Of a stretch of DNA of 64,000 nt, positions 24,301 to 32,356 are shown piece by piece; the first letter of the stretch is position 1; each line of letters begins with the position of its first letter. The position numbers and the translations under genes are program-made. The notes below the pieces were generated by a model. That model saw only the letters and a program-made list of their open reading frames with translations. It made no database searches and was not told the DNA's origin. The stretch lies in assembly GCA_021325275.1 (NCBI GenBank), contig JAJPHL010000036.1:124001-188000 (forward strand). The letters run 5' to 3'. Source of the stretch: Terriglobia bacterium. GTDB lineage: Bacteria; Acidobacteriota; Terriglobia; JAJPHL01.

Positions 24301-24762
24301 GAGATTCATCGGCTGTTCCAGGCCGCCGTCGACGGAAACTTCAAACAACGTCGCGACGCCCGGAAACACCCCGTTGCGCGCGGCGCGGAAAATCACTTTC
24401 TTGCCGTCGGCCGACCATCCCACCACTTCATCGCTGCCGCTGTGAAAGGTGAGCTGCTTCACTTTGCCGCCCGTCGACGGCACGATGAAAACGTCGTAGT
24501 TCCCGTTGCGATTGGAGGAGAAGGCGATCCATTTGCCGTCGGGCGAAAAGCGTGGATACACTTCGCGCGCGCGATTGTCGGTGATGCGCCGCGGGTTGGA
24601 GCCGTCTTCATTCACCACCCAGATGTCGCCGGCATAGCTGAAGGCGATTTTCCCGGCGTGATAACTGGGGTGACGGATCACTTTGATCTCGTCGGCTGAA
24701 GCGATGGAAGAGAACAGCAAAACCATACCGCAGATGAACGCAGATGAACGCAGATAGCGCAT
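21361..24762 (-). CDS. Tricorn-type protease (S41) with beta-propellers and PDZ
   Basis: Large periplasmic or secreted serine protease, 1133 residues. After a signal peptide (about 1-24) come two WD40/TolB-like propeller regions (25-330 and 330-770; 'SPDGKxIAFxSxR' blades), a helical domain from KIELDKRAERTEIFEESW, a PDZ domain (about 870-950, GPADHEYVKIRKGDYI) and the S41 core with QRFNGGGGIDQ and ENERSASDAEMFP, the latter holding the likely serine nucleophile. Three Ala/Gly-rich inserts interrupt the second propeller. The ATG at 24762 has TGGAGG at the right distance and is chosen over one 24 bases upstream. The codons of the signal peptide are partly made of a dispersed repeat. It probably degrades peptides left by other proteases. 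Confidence 0.9.
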   Translation of the reverse strand: MRYLRSSAFICGMVLLFSSIASADEIKVIRHPSYHAGKIAFSYAGDIWVVNEDGSNPRRITDNRAREVYPRFSPDGKWIAFSSNRNGNYDVFIVPSTGGKVKQLTFHSGSDEVVGWSADGKKVIFRAARNGVFPGVATLFEVSVDGGLEQPMNLDWGYFGAYSPDGKLFAFNRHPSVWWRQHYRGSYSADLWVEDVAAKTFKKLLPEEQQGANSFWPMFGTGNEIFFVTDRTNAEKGLKFGGPEVMKSVNNIWKIPAGGGKPVQVTHHTDGRVFWPSASSDGKVIVYEEDFGLWKLDTATGQTHQIKVNLDTDDKENNDETITVNNEADHFSLSPSGRRAVISTRGSLFTIATERGDVTPLAAAPWRQTVPQWSPDGKWIAFISDRSGQEEIWICDQSSEKLKKLTTAATEKGEPVWSPDSAYLLFSDSERNLNRVSIADGKVNVVATAKANLPQGYSFSPDGKWVSFTRPGVDQRAHVYVASAAGGEEHRIDSDDVYSSTGAAWTRDGKALLYVAGGTPGGGIASVGGAAGATSDLMIVSTTHLDKNPADRDVDEEEPLPAAAAGGAGRGGAGAAADRMPEVKFDWDGIERRGRRLQEMTGGIGNIVSSPDGRSAAFTNGGGGGGGRGGAGAGGGAALYTVSVDTGTLTRIPTPTPQAPAAGEAPAAGGGFGGGISNIAWSRDGRTLYFRSGRGIYSSPVGGGNAAAAPAAAAPAGGRGGRGGAGAAPTTTAAAATGEARRINFTVKIELDKRAERTEIFEESWRVMKHRFYDANMHGADWNKAKGIYEPLLHDVYDKEEMSNVILQMIGEMNASHTGFTPNLGTQRELQTRYPGFDLAADPAGYYKVSYIYRDGPADHEYVKIRKGDYIIAIDDEEVKSGENYWKNLTIAPGRKFKFLVNDKPSREGAWDVRVEPINQGAFTTLQYEKWVRDRREMVEKASNGEIGYVHIRAMDEPSLRRFERELAENHAKKALIIDQRFNGGGGIDQELLQILSQRTRYQYTRNRNSEVDVDRPLRAFFGPMVVMENERSASDAEMFPKGFKDLKLGLVVGVHTYGAVIGTGSYTLVDGSTIRTPGSGVWAMGGQNMENYGVPPDVYVDNTPSDFLAGRDRQVEKAVEVLKGQLALGHKE
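24727..24755. repeat. GCAGATGAAC-type repeat inside the signal-peptide codons
   Basis: ACCGCAGATGAACGCAGATG continues as a 10-base direct repeat (GCAGATGAAC, about 2.5 copies). On the minus strand it encodes residues LRSSAFICG of the tricorn signal peptide. Units of this kind usually occur in intergenic repeats of GC-rich soil bacteria. Confidence 0.75.
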
Positions 24763-24782
24763 GGGGAACCTCCAGGGAAATC

Positions 24783-25934
24783 TCATTTTTTCACGGGCGC
24801 GGGGACAATCGCAATGTCCGCGGGACCACGACCAACTGGAATCATCGTCAATAGGAAGATCGAGGAGCTCGAGGCGCCGCGCAGACGAATCACCGAGACG
24901 TCGTTCGAGCGCGTGTTGGCCGCCAGCAAATAATTGCCGTCGAGCGAAAGGCCCAGACGCACCGGCCCGCTGCCGGCGGGCACCGCCGCCAGTGTCTTGC
25001 GATTGTCGATATCCATGATGGACACGTTGTCCGACCCGCTATTCGCCACGTAGAGCGTGCTTCCGGTGGGATCGACCAGCCCAAATGTAGGCTGCACTCC
25101 CGAAGGCATGGTCAGCGCGACTTCGTCATTATACGCCGTCAGAATGGAAACGGCGTTGGAAGCGGAATCGAGACTATAGATTTCGCCGCCGTCCGGTTTG
25201 GGCGCCAGCATCGCCGTCCCGCGTCCAACTTGGATGCGCACGACGAGCTGCGAATGTTCCGGATCGATCGCCGCAATCTGACCGATCCCCGGCATCGCGG
25301 CAAACAATCGTTTGTTGTCGGCGCGGAACGCCAGCGCGGTGGGCGCTTCAGGAAGCGCGACACGTCCGATGATGCCGTACTTCCGGGCGTCGAAAAGCTC
25401 GACTTCCTGGCGATCCGGCACGCTGATCGCGCCAAGCTTGCCGTCGGCGGAAAGCGCGAACGCGGCGGGAGCGGCGTCGGGAAGAACCGTGGCGATGGCG
25501 CGGCCCGTCTTTAGTTCGAGCAGCGTCACGCTTTTCCCAGCGCGACTCGCCACCCAGACACGCTCGCCATCGGCTTTGCTTGATTCGCCTGCGGGAAACG
25601 CCCACGTGAACGGCTCGCGCGGCGTGCGCACGGTCGCGGTGACGGCCAGGGTCTTCACGTCGATCGCCTGCAACTGCGCGGCGTCTTTTTCGAGGACCCA
25701 AACACGATCCGTTCCTGCGGCCGCCAGCGCTACCGGACCTGCGCCAACGCGCACGGTGGAAGTCACCCTCATGCGCGACAAATCGATGACGGAAACCGCG
25801 CTTTCCTGGGAGTTAGCGACAAACGCCAGAGCCTGGGAAGGCGCGACGGCCTGCCGGGAACAACCGGTCGCGATGAGAACGACGAGGAGCGCCAAGCGAC
25901 TGACCGGCAGTCGTCTGAAAAGGATCAGCTTCAA
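24783..25934 (-). CDS. YVTN-type beta-propeller lipoprotein
   Basis: Protein of 383 residues with a lipoprotein signal peptide (lipobox IATGC, Cys near 25), so it is probably anchored to a periplasmic membrane face. The mature part is a run of YVTN-family propeller repeats: FVANSQESAVSVIDLSRMRV, LYVANSGSDNVSIMDIDNRK and LAANTRSNDVSVIRL are clear blades. Such propellers usually bind partners and are not enzymes. The TTG start lies 8 bases after an extended -10 identical to that of acyP, with no Shine-Dalgarno sequence. Its stop lies 21 bases before the chosen tricorn start, so the two are probably cotranscribed, which hints at assistance to the protease. Confidence 0.85.
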   Translation of the reverse strand: MKLILFRRLPVSRLALLVVLIATGCSRQAVAPSQALAFVANSQESAVSVIDLSRMRVTSTVRVGAGPVALAAAGTDRVWVLEKDAAQLQAIDVKTLAVTATVRTPREPFTWAFPAGESSKADGERVWVASRAGKSVTLLELKTGRAIATVLPDAAPAAFALSADGKLGAISVPDRQEVELFDARKYGIIGRVALPEAPTALAFRADNKRLFAAMPGIGQIAAIDPEHSQLVVRIQVGRGTAMLAPKPDGGEIYSLDSASNAVSILTAYNDEVALTMPSGVQPTFGLVDPTGSTLYVANSGSDNVSIMDIDNRKTLAAVPAGSGPVRLGLSLDGNYLLAANTRSNDVSVIRLRGASSSSIFLLTMIPVGRGPADIAIVPAPVKK

Positions 25935-25941
25935 CTCGCCG

Positions 25942-25950
25942 ATTCTACCA
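25942..25950 (-). promoter_or_regulatory. Extended -10 of the YVTN lipoprotein gene
   Basis: Read on the minus strand, TGGTAGAAT ends 8 bases before the TTG start at 25934, as for a leaderless transcript. Confidence 0.5.
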
Positions 25951-25965
25951 TGCGCTCGCGAGACC

Positions 25966-28900
25966 CTATTGGATAGCGATGGTCGCCGTGTTCGACGCCA
26001 CGCCGTTCATCGTGAGCACCACCGGCACCGCACTTCCGCTTTGGACTCCCGCGGGAATCGTGACGTTCACTTGATACAGTCCCGCGAAGCCGGGCGCAAG
26101 TCCCGAGTAGGTGACTGTCGCGGAAATTCCGCCGACGGTCGCTTGCACCGCCGTCGTGGTCTTGATATTTTCCGACGTCATCAGCGGCGACATCGGCGAG
26201 AAGGTCGGCAGCGCAGCGGCGGCATTTCCGTCGCTCACGTTCTCTCCCACCGCGCCGAGACCCGTGCAGTAGATCGAGATGCTCTTGCCCACAGCGGTGG
26301 GTTGGCTCGTCACGCCGGGGATGCTGTTGACGGGCGCGACGAATGTGCCCGTGCTCGAGTCCTGGATTGCGCCCTGGCCCGTGCCTTGTGAATTCAACGT
26401 GAAAATCGCCGGCGCGTACGTCGTCAGTGGAACCGTCATGGCTACGCTCGAGACGCCGTTCACCGTCACAACGATCGAGGCTTGTTGCTCGCCGAGCGTC
26501 CGCCACGGCATCTGAAAATTGATCTGGCCGGGCGAAACGTACAGCAACGCCGCGGGAATCCCGTCCACCAGAACTTGCGTTCCGCCCAACGTGAAAGGCA
26601 ACGGAAGACTCGACGCGAAAACAGTCGAGGCCGTCAGATTCGTTCCAAACAGCGACGCCAAGCCGCCGCCCGCCAAATGGATTTTGTAGTCGGCGCCATC
26701 TACGACTCCATTCGCACCGATTCCCGCCGGCGCCGCGGACGTAATCAGAAAAGCCAGCGCCGAAGACGTTCCTCCGCCCGGCGTGGGATTGACGACGGAG
26801 ACTTGCGCTATGCCCGCTGATTGCGAATCGGCGGCTGAGATCGAAACTTGAAGCTGCGTCTCGCTGACAAAAGCGGTCGGGCGCACGCTGCCGTTCCACA
26901 ACACTGTGGATGCCGCGTCAAAACCCTGACCGTTAACGGTCACTGTGCCGCCCGCGCTCCCCGGCGCTGCGCTCGATGGATACAGCCACGAGACAACCGG
27001 CGACGGATTGCCGACCGTGATCGTTCCGACCACTCCTGGTTGCAGCATATAAAAGAGATATCCGTTTGCGTAAACCGCCGGCGGCAGAAAGCCCGAGGCA
27101 ATGCTCACTTGATACGTTTGTCCCGCGACAGCGCTCGCCGGGATCGGCACGATCAACTCGCCCAGTTGCACGGTCTGCGTCAACTGCGGCCAAAACGAAC
27201 TCCACACCACGGCGGTGGTTCCGGAGGGGCCCGGATGCATGCTCGGCGCAGCGAAGGCAGCGACTGGTTGGAAAGAGAATGCGGAAGTAATCGGCGGCGC
27301 GCTTCCGACTGGGGTGACCGAGACGTTAAAATTCACGCCGAAAAACGGACTCTGTTCGTCGATGTTCAGAGTAATGGGCACACGCGCAATCTGACCAGCC
27401 GCTCCCGATGCGCTACCGGCGTCCACGTGATTCGGCGCGGTCTGGTTGACGGTCAACGACGCTCCGGCAAATTGAACGGCGCCGGATCTGGTGGCGAGTC
27501 CGGAATTGGCAGCGACGCCGACCATCACTTGAGCGATTCCCGCGCCGCTCGCGGGCGTTGACGTAATCCAGGACGCGTTGCTCGATGCTTGCCAGGAACA
27601 GGTCCCCATGTTGGCCGTCACGGTGGCCTTGAAACTGTTCGCTATGGAAGAGACGGAAAGGCTCGGGGTCACGAAAAATGAGCAGCTCGAAGCCGCGGCG
27701 TCGCTGATCTTCGCCAAGACGCCATCTCCCGCGCCGGCCGGCGCCGGAAAGGCGGCATTCAACACCGGAAAATTGTAGCTTGCAACGCCCACGGCCAAGA
27801 ACGCATTTCCCGCGCCGTCCAGTGCGACCGCTGCGGCGTTGCCGCTGCCGAACAGTGTCGAATAGAGAGCTTGACCGCCGCCCGGCGCGAACTTGGTAAG
27901 GAATGGCGAGGGATTGAACTGAGTCGGCTGCCCGAAAATCACTAACCCGGAGGGATACAGGCTCGCTTGCAGCGAATTGTTCAGCGGAAAATTGGACGAT
28001 GCCGCTTGACCGGCGAAATAAACGTCGCCCAGAGAATCGACCGCCAGCGACTGACATGTGTCACTCGCGCTGCCGCCCCAATACGTGGAGAAAACCAAGG
28101 CCGATCCCGCCGCGTTGATCTCCGAGACAAACGCGTTCGTCGCACCCGGCGTCGTCCCCGCGAATTTGGGCTGGATCGCTTGCACGGTGGGGAAATCGGG
28201 CGATTGCGCGGTGCCGCACACATAGGCATTTCCCGCGGCGCTCACGGCGATTCCGAAAACAATGTCCTGGACGCTGCCGCCGAGATACGTAGAATAAACC
28301 ACGGCTCCGGCGGCGCTGTACTTGGTCACGAAACCGGTAGGCGCGCCATTGTTCACGCCGGTGTGTCCATAGGTTGCCTGTATGGGATTCAACGTCGGAA
28401 AGCTTCCCGTTACTTGGCCGCCCACGTAGGCGTTGCCGGCCGCGTCCACCGCGATGGCGCGAGCCGTTGCGCTCGATCCCAGGAATGTCGAGAACACCAG
28501 AGCCGTTCCCGCAGCGTTGAACTTGGTGACAAACGCTCCGGGTCCCGTGGACTGCGCGGCGTTCGCGACAGGGAAGTCCTGCGAGTCTGCTTCTCCGGCG
28601 ATGTACGCTTCTCCCGCGGCATCGACGGCAATGGCATAAGGAAGATCGCTGACCGAGCCGCCCAAGTACGTCGAGTAAACCAGCGCCGTGCCCGCCGCAT
28701 TCAACTTCGCGACAAATCCCGTCGGAGAGTTTGTTCCCAAGGCTCCGGGAAATACCGGCTGACGGTCCGTGGATTGAAAAGCATTGACGGTGGGAAAGTC
28801 GAACGAGCGCGTGGTTCCCGTCACGTAAGCATTTCCCGCGGAGTCGATGGCGATGCCGCTGGGACTTTGCAAGAAAGATCCGCCGAAGATCACCGCATAA

Positions 28901-29187
28901 ACGATTTGGCCGGCGGGATTGAATTTCGTGACGAAGACACAAGTTAGCAAATCCCGCGGCACGCACGCGCCGGGATTGAGTTGATTCGTGACAGGGAAAT
29001 CCGCCGATCCTGTAAATCCTGCGACGTAAGTATTGCCGGCCGCATCAGACGCAACCGCGGTGATGCCGTCGTAAGTTGATCCGCCCAAAAACGTGGAATA
29101 CACGAGCGAAGGTCCCGTGGCCGCGGGAAGTGACGGGGAGAATCCGAAAAGCAGCGGAAGAAATAACCAAAAACCGGTGGCTTTCAT
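25966..29187 (-). CDS. Secreted SBBP-repeat / BACON / TIGR03437 surface protein
   Basis: Extracellular protein of 1073 residues with a signal peptide (1-23). Residues of about 25-490 are SBBP beta-propeller repeats ('YSTYLGGS..D...IAVDAAGNAYVxGxTxSxDFP'). Next are a BACON domain (about 495-580, SWITSTPASGxG), a cohesin-like beta domain (585-735, with AGQIARVPITLNI), an IPT/TIG Ig-like domain (740-830, YPSSAAPGSAGGTVTVNGQGF) and a C-terminal TIGR03437 domain (835-1073; GGGLASLFGTNL, SPGQINFQMPW, YCTGLGAVG, GLAPGFAGLYQVNVTIP). BACON domains are thought to bind mucin or other carbohydrate. It is monocistronic, with a consensus-like promoter and a GAGAGGA ribosome site. Confidence 0.92.
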   Translation of the reverse strand: MKATGFWLFLPLLFGFSPSLPAATGPSLVYSTFLGGSTYDGITAVASDAAGNTYVAGFTGSADFPVTNQLNPGACVPRDLLTCVFVTKFNPAGQIVYAVIFGGSFLQSPSGIAIDSAGNAYVTGTTRSFDFPTVNAFQSTDRQPVFPGALGTNSPTGFVAKLNAAGTALVYSTYLGGSVSDLPYAIAVDAAGEAYIAGEADSQDFPVANAAQSTGPGAFVTKFNAAGTALVFSTFLGSSATARAIAVDAAGNAYVGGQVTGSFPTLNPIQATYGHTGVNNGAPTGFVTKYSAAGAVVYSTYLGGSVQDIVFGIAVSAAGNAYVCGTAQSPDFPTVQAIQPKFAGTTPGATNAFVSEINAAGSALVFSTYWGGSASDTCQSLAVDSLGDVYFAGQAASSNFPLNNSLQASLYPSGLVIFGQPTQFNPSPFLTKFAPGGGQALYSTLFGSGNAAAVALDGAGNAFLAVGVASYNFPVLNAAFPAPAGAGDGVLAKISDAAASSCSFFVTPSLSVSSIANSFKATVTANMGTCSWQASSNASWITSTPASGAGIAQVMVGVAANSGLATRSGAVQFAGASLTVNQTAPNHVDAGSASGAAGQIARVPITLNIDEQSPFFGVNFNVSVTPVGSAPPITSAFSFQPVAAFAAPSMHPGPSGTTAVVWSSFWPQLTQTVQLGELIVPIPASAVAGQTYQVSIASGFLPPAVYANGYLFYMLQPGVVGTITVGNPSPVVSWLYPSSAAPGSAGGTVTVNGQGFDAASTVLWNGSVRPTAFVSETQLQVSISAADSQSAGIAQVSVVNPTPGGGTSSALAFLITSAAPAGIGANGVVDGADYKIHLAGGGLASLFGTNLTASTVFASSLPLPFTLGGTQVLVDGIPAALLYVSPGQINFQMPWRTLGEQQASIVVTVNGVSSVAMTVPLTTYAPAIFTLNSQGTGQGAIQDSSTGTFVAPVNSIPGVTSQPTAVGKSISIYCTGLGAVGENVSDGNAAAALPTFSPMSPLMTSENIKTTTAVQATVGGISATVTYSGLAPGFAGLYQVNVTIPAGVQSGSAVPVVLTMNGVASNTATIAIQ

Positions 29188-29226
29188 ACAGCCGTCCTCT
29201 CAGCCACCGGCGCAGTGACTATCTTA

Positions 29227-29256
29227 AATATATCGTGTCGAGATTGAAGCTGTCAA
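29227..29256 (-). promoter_or_regulatory. Sigma-70 promoter of the SBBP surface protein
   Basis: On the minus strand, TTGACA (29251-29256) is followed 18 bases later by TATATT (29227-29232), or 17 by ATATAT. The leader is about 30 bases and ends in GAGAGGA before the ATG, so this gene is conventionally initiated, unlike many neighbours. Confidence 0.65.
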
Positions 29257-29344
29257 TGAATGGCGGCCGTGGGTCGTAGCTCGATTTGAATTTGATCCCT
29301 GTGGAACTGTGAGCCAATCGACTACTCAGCCGCTTTGTATCTCT
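29257..29344. other. Non-coding spacer
   Basis: Part of the 389-base gap between the SBBP gene and the DAHP synthase gene. Apart from the promoter on one side and the inverted repeat on the other, I see no gene or structure in it. Confidence 0.6.
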
Positions 29345-29518
29345 TTTGTATCAGGGCACGGCTTCAGCCGTGCCGACCCAGACTTTTGGAAATAATCGGC
29401 TTTAGCCCCCGGCAAACAACGGCTGATCCACAGTCTTGCCAAGTGGAGAGCCGCAGGGGCTAAAGCCCCAGAAACAAGACCTGCTGGCGGCACGGCTGAA
29501 GCCGTGCCCTGATACAAA
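29345..29518. repeat. REPIN-like inverted repeat (family E)
   Basis: A 31-base arm starting TTTGTATCAGGGCACGGCTT (29345-29375) is mirrored exactly at 29488-29518. Each arm contains the palindrome GGCACGGC-TTCA-GCCGTGCC. An inner pair, GGCTTTAGCCCCC against AGGGGCTAAAGCCCC, lies between. The whole can fold into one long cruciform or two hairpins. It sits downstream of the DAHP synthase gene and upstream of the SBBP promoter. Confidence 0.85.
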
Positions 29519-29576
29519 GCATACCTACGCGCAAGGGTTCGATTTCCGCAATGTGATCGCGATTCAAAGTGAAACA

Positions 29577-30599
29577 TTACACCGCAATGGATCGCGACCG
29601 CACCAGTTCGGCGATTTGCGAAATTTCCGCCATCATCTGCTCGAATCCCGCGGGCGTGAGTGACTGCGGCCCGTCGGACATGGCGCGATCGGGATGCGGA
29701 TGCACTTCCACGATCAAGCCGTCGGCGCCCACGGCGACCGCGGCGCGCGCCAGCGGGATCACTTTGTCGCGCTTCCCCGTACCGTGGCTCGGGTCGACGA
29801 TGATCGGCAGGTGGCTGAGCGCTTTCACAAACGGAACAACGGAAAGGTCGAGCGTGTTGCGGGTGTGATCGGCAAAGGTGCGCACGCCACGTTCGCACAT
29901 CACGACCTGATAATTCCATTCCGACAAGATATATTCGGCGGCCATCAAGAATTCTTCCAGCGTCGCCGACATGCCGCGCTTTAAGAGCACCGGAATGCGC
30001 GCCCGTCCGGCGCGTTTCAAGAGCGAAAAATTCTGCATGTTACGCGCGCCGATCTGGATGCAATCGGCATAGCGCTCCACCGCATCGAGCGACGCTTCGT
30101 CGACCGCTTCCGTCACGATGCCCATGCCGGTTTCCTCGCGAATTTCCGCGAGAATCTTCAGACCCTCCACGCCCATGCCTTGAAACGCGTACGGGGACGT
30201 CCGCGGCTTGTACGCGCCACCGCGGAACAAATGCGCGCCGGCGCGTTTCACGGCGCGCGCCGCTTCAAACGCTTGCTCGCGCGATTCCACCGCACACGGT
30301 CCCGCGATTACGACGAGCTCGGGCCCGCCAATTTCGGCGCGTCCGATGCGCACGCGCGTGTCGTCGGACTTTACTTCGCGGCTGACTAATTTATATGGCT
30401 TGGAAACACGGATCGCCTCGGCGACGCCCGGGAGATCCTCGAACTCCACCGGATCGATCGCCCCGGGATTGCCGGTAATTCCGATGGCCGTGCGCGTCGC
30501 GCCGGGCATCACGTGCGGGCGATAGCCCAACGACTCGATGCGCGCGCAAACGGCGGCGATGTCTTCTTCGCGCGCGGTGGCGCGCATCACGATCAGCAT
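29577..30599 (-). CDS. aroF: 3-deoxy-7-phosphoheptulonate (DAHP) synthase
   Basis: First enzyme of the shikimate pathway, condensing phosphoenolpyruvate with erythrose 4-phosphate. Its 340 residues match the type I-beta, Bacillus/Thermotoga-like form: an N-terminal ferredoxin-like regulatory domain (1-70, [12 protein letters not shown]) and a TIM barrel. Barrel signatures are AGPCAVES (near 98-105), [14 protein letters not shown] (near 128-141), [18 protein letters not shown], and [10 protein letters not shown] (near 270) with [20 protein letters not shown] near the end, which provide PEP and metal ligands. The regulatory domain implies feedback control. The ATG is 8 bases beyond an extended -10 that overlaps the stop of the preceding small gene. 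Confidence 0.95.
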   Translation of the reverse strand: MLIVMRATAREEDIAAVCARIESLGYRPHVMPGATRTAIGITGNPGAIDPVEFEDLPGVAEAIRVSKPYKLVSREVKSDDTRVRIGRAEIGGPELVVIAGPCAVESREQAFEAARAVKRAGAHLFRGGAYKPRTSPYAFQGMGVEGLKILAEIREETGMGIVTEAVDEASLDAVERYADCIQIGARNMQNFSLLKRAGRARIPVLLKRGMSATLEEFLMAAEYILSEWNYQVVMCERGVRTFADHTRNTLDLSVVPFVKALSHLPIIVDPSHGTGKRDKVIPLARAAVAVGADGLIVEVHPHPDRAMSDGPQSLTPAGFEQMMAEISQIAELVRSRSIAV

Positions 30600-30606
30600 G
30601 CGTCGA

Positions 30607-30615
30607 ATTTTATCA
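30607..30615 (-). promoter_or_regulatory. Extended -10 of the DAHP synthase gene
   Basis: Read on the minus strand, TGATAAAAT ends 8 bases before the ATG at 30599. Its TGA is also the stop codon of the upstream small gene. Confidence 0.5.
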
Positions 30616-30906
30616 CGCGCGGACTCGCTCCTCGGTTGCAGCGCGCGATGGACGCCGGGGCGGCAGCCGATTCTGACCAGGCGACGCCTTTGCGGTCGGC
30701 TTGCGGCTCGTCTTCCGATGGATCGTTACGGTATGTTTTCCCGGCCGATAGAACTTCCCGATCGCCGCGTCTTTCCAATTTGCCGCAGCCGGGATGTCCG
30801 TCAGATCAATGGCTTCGTTCGTTAACGAATCGACTGCCTGAAGGTCTTTAACTTGGCGCTTGGTCATTTTCATACAATCAATAGTTGCGGAGTGTTGAGA
30901 ATTCAT
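30613..30906 (-). CDS. Small BrnA-antitoxin-like protein without a toxin partner
   Basis: Protein of 97 residues (84-86 if it starts at the internal ATGs). Residues of about 14-55, [13 protein letters not shown]...[23 protein letters not shown], resemble the N-terminal half of BrnA-like antitoxins, where a DxxDIPE-like stretch precedes FYRPxKxxVTxR. The usual C-terminal ribbon-helix-helix ending is missing; instead there is a basic tail ([14 protein letters not shown]...). No BrnT- or RelE-like gene is adjacent. The ATG at 30906 overlaps the preceding peptidase stop as ATGA, which argues for translation. It may be a remnant antitoxin or a separate small protein; the assignment is tentative. 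Confidence 0.45.
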   Translation of the reverse strand: MNSQHSATIDCMKMTKRQVKDLQAVDSLTNEAIDLTDIPAAANWKDAAIGKFYRPGKHTVTIHRKTSRKPTAKASPGQNRLPPRRPSRAATEERVRA

Positions 30907-32333
30907 CTTCGCTGGAGATACTCGATCAATCGATTATCCGCTTCGCCGATGGAGTAATGCAGTACGTCGCGCATCGCTCCGTCGACCGTCGCGCCGGCGG
31001 CGAGGCGATCGAGAATCCGGCCGATGTCGGCCATGCCGTCTTCGTCGCGGATCATTTCCGTCGCCGCGAGCGACACTACGTACGCCGCGCGCGCCGACGG
31101 TCCATCCAGTCCGCCGAAGTTGCCGCCCAGCGCCGCCAGCGGCACGCGATGCTCCTGCAAGCCTTGTAACAATGCCTTGGTCTCACGTCGAGAAGTTCGC
31201 CCCTCTTCGATCTGCGCTAGTCCTTCGTTCAGCCACGACGGGCATTTGCCCTGCGAGCGCACGCGCACGAAACTGTGCGTCATTTCGTGTTTCAACACGG
31301 CGCTCAATTCCGGCGTCACGTTGTTCAGGCCTTCGATCGGCACGCGAATCTTGCCGTCGAACAGCGCGCCGGTCCACGACGCCGCTTGCGTCACGTCGTA
31401 AAACGCCTGCGCGGGATACAGGATCACCGTGATCGGCTCGTGCGGCGAGGTGTCGAGGTCGCGCTCCAGCTCCTGAAAATCACGCTCCAGGGTGTCGAGA
31501 ATGGCGGTGGAAAACGCGTGCGACACTTGGCCGCCCTCGAAGCGCAGCGTGAAATGATTGCTGTTCGCTTCTACGAAGCGGTCCTCGGCGGCCGACTCGC
31601 GTTGCGCACGCTCCAAGAGTTTCTGCACCTCGGGATCGCGCGCGATACTGAGCGATTTCTTCCAGCTTTCGACGGCGTCCGGCACGCGGTCCGTCGAGTA
31701 TTCGACAAATCCCAAATACTTCCACACTTCCGCCGAGTTCGGCGCGACGGTTCGCGCGCGCAAGAGCGTGTCGCGCGCCTGGCGATAGTCCTGACGCTGT
31801 AGATAGACGATCGACAACCCGACCAGCAGCCGCGCGTCGCCCGGCACCGTAAAAACCGGCGGAGCTGTCGCGCCGGTTCGCGCGATTTCCAGCGCCGCGT
31901 CGAGACGACCATGGGTAATCTCGAAATCTTCGGCGGTAAGATACGCCGCCACCATGAACTCGCGCTGCACCGCGTTGGGATTCGCCTGGCGGACGATTTC
32001 GTCGAGATACTTGCGATCCACTTGACCGCCGGAGATCACGCGCGGCGGGCGCATGCCCACGTTCATGGAGGGCACGGGCGCGTCATGCTTGCGCGAATCG
32101 CTGGAACTTTGCGGCGGCGCGCTCGGCGACGTTCGCGCGTCGTCGCGTTCAATGTGGTCCACAAGCGACTTGGGGAGCGTGACTTTCCCTTGCGATGTCT
32201 CGTAGATGTAGCGCGTTTCTTCTTCCACCACGCTGTCCGCCACGATGCGGCGTCCGTTTTTCAGGTAGATGGTGTCCGCATTCACCCATGTAAAACCCAG
32301 CAAAATCGCGGCGGACGCGAGGAGAGCTCGCAT
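30903..32333 (-). CDS. Secreted gluzincin metallopeptidase with TPRs (peptidase MA-like)
   Basis: Protein of 476 residues with a signal peptide (1-19). After a short beta segment (DTIYLKNGRRIVAD, typical of Acidobacteria envelope proteins), a TPR region (about 160-245) leads into the catalytic domain. HEMTHSF at 349-354 gives the zinc ligands His349 and His353 with Glu350 as base, and NEGLAQ places the third ligand at Glu370, the HExxH plus NEG pattern of the MA-family gluzincins. It probably works in the periplasm; substrate unknown. It is divergent from an M1-family gene only 23 bases away and shares promoter bases with it. The ATG lies 8 bases after the -10. Confidence 0.85.
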   Translation of the reverse strand: MRALLASAAILLGFTWVNADTIYLKNGRRIVADSVVEEETRYIYETSQGKVTLPKSLVDHIERDDARTSPSAPPQSSSDSRKHDAPVPSMNVGMRPPRVISGGQVDRKYLDEIVRQANPNAVQREFMVAAYLTAEDFEITHGRLDAALEIARTGATAPPVFTVPGDARLLVGLSIVYLQRQDYRQARDTLLRARTVAPNSAEVWKYLGFVEYSTDRVPDAVESWKKSLSIARDPEVQKLLERAQRESAAEDRFVEANSNHFTLRFEGGQVSHAFSTAILDTLERDFQELERDLDTSPHEPITVILYPAQAFYDVTQAASWTGALFDGKIRVPIEGLNNVTPELSAVLKHEMTHSFVRVRSQGKCPSWLNEGLAQIEEGRTSRRETKALLQGLQEHRVPLAALGGNFGGLDGPSARAAYVVSLAATEMIRDEDGMADIGRILDRLAAGATVDGAMRDVLHYSIGEADNRLIEYLQRR

Positions 32334-32340
32334 TTCCTCT

Positions 32341-32350
32341 ATGCTAACAT
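32341..32350. promoter_or_regulatory. Bidirectional, overlapping extended -10 boxes
   Basis: The ten bases ATGCTAACAT read as TGCTAACAT on the plus strand (ending 7 bases before the GTG at 32357) and TGTTAGCAT on the minus strand (ending 8 bases before the ATG at 32333). Both are extended -10 boxes, so two divergent leaderless mRNAs could start from one site, and RNA polymerase could occupy only one direction at a time. Confidence 0.5.
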
Positions 32351-32356
32351 GGGCCA

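Noticed and set aside
24763-24786. Upstream ATG as the start of the tricorn protease
   Set aside because: It lacks a ribosome site, whereas the ATG at 24762 has GGAGG at the right spacing and begins a clean signal peptide.
29188-29576. A small RNA or tRNA in the gap before DAHP synthase
   Set aside because: No acceptor-stem or T-loop pattern; the structure seen is an exact inverted repeat.
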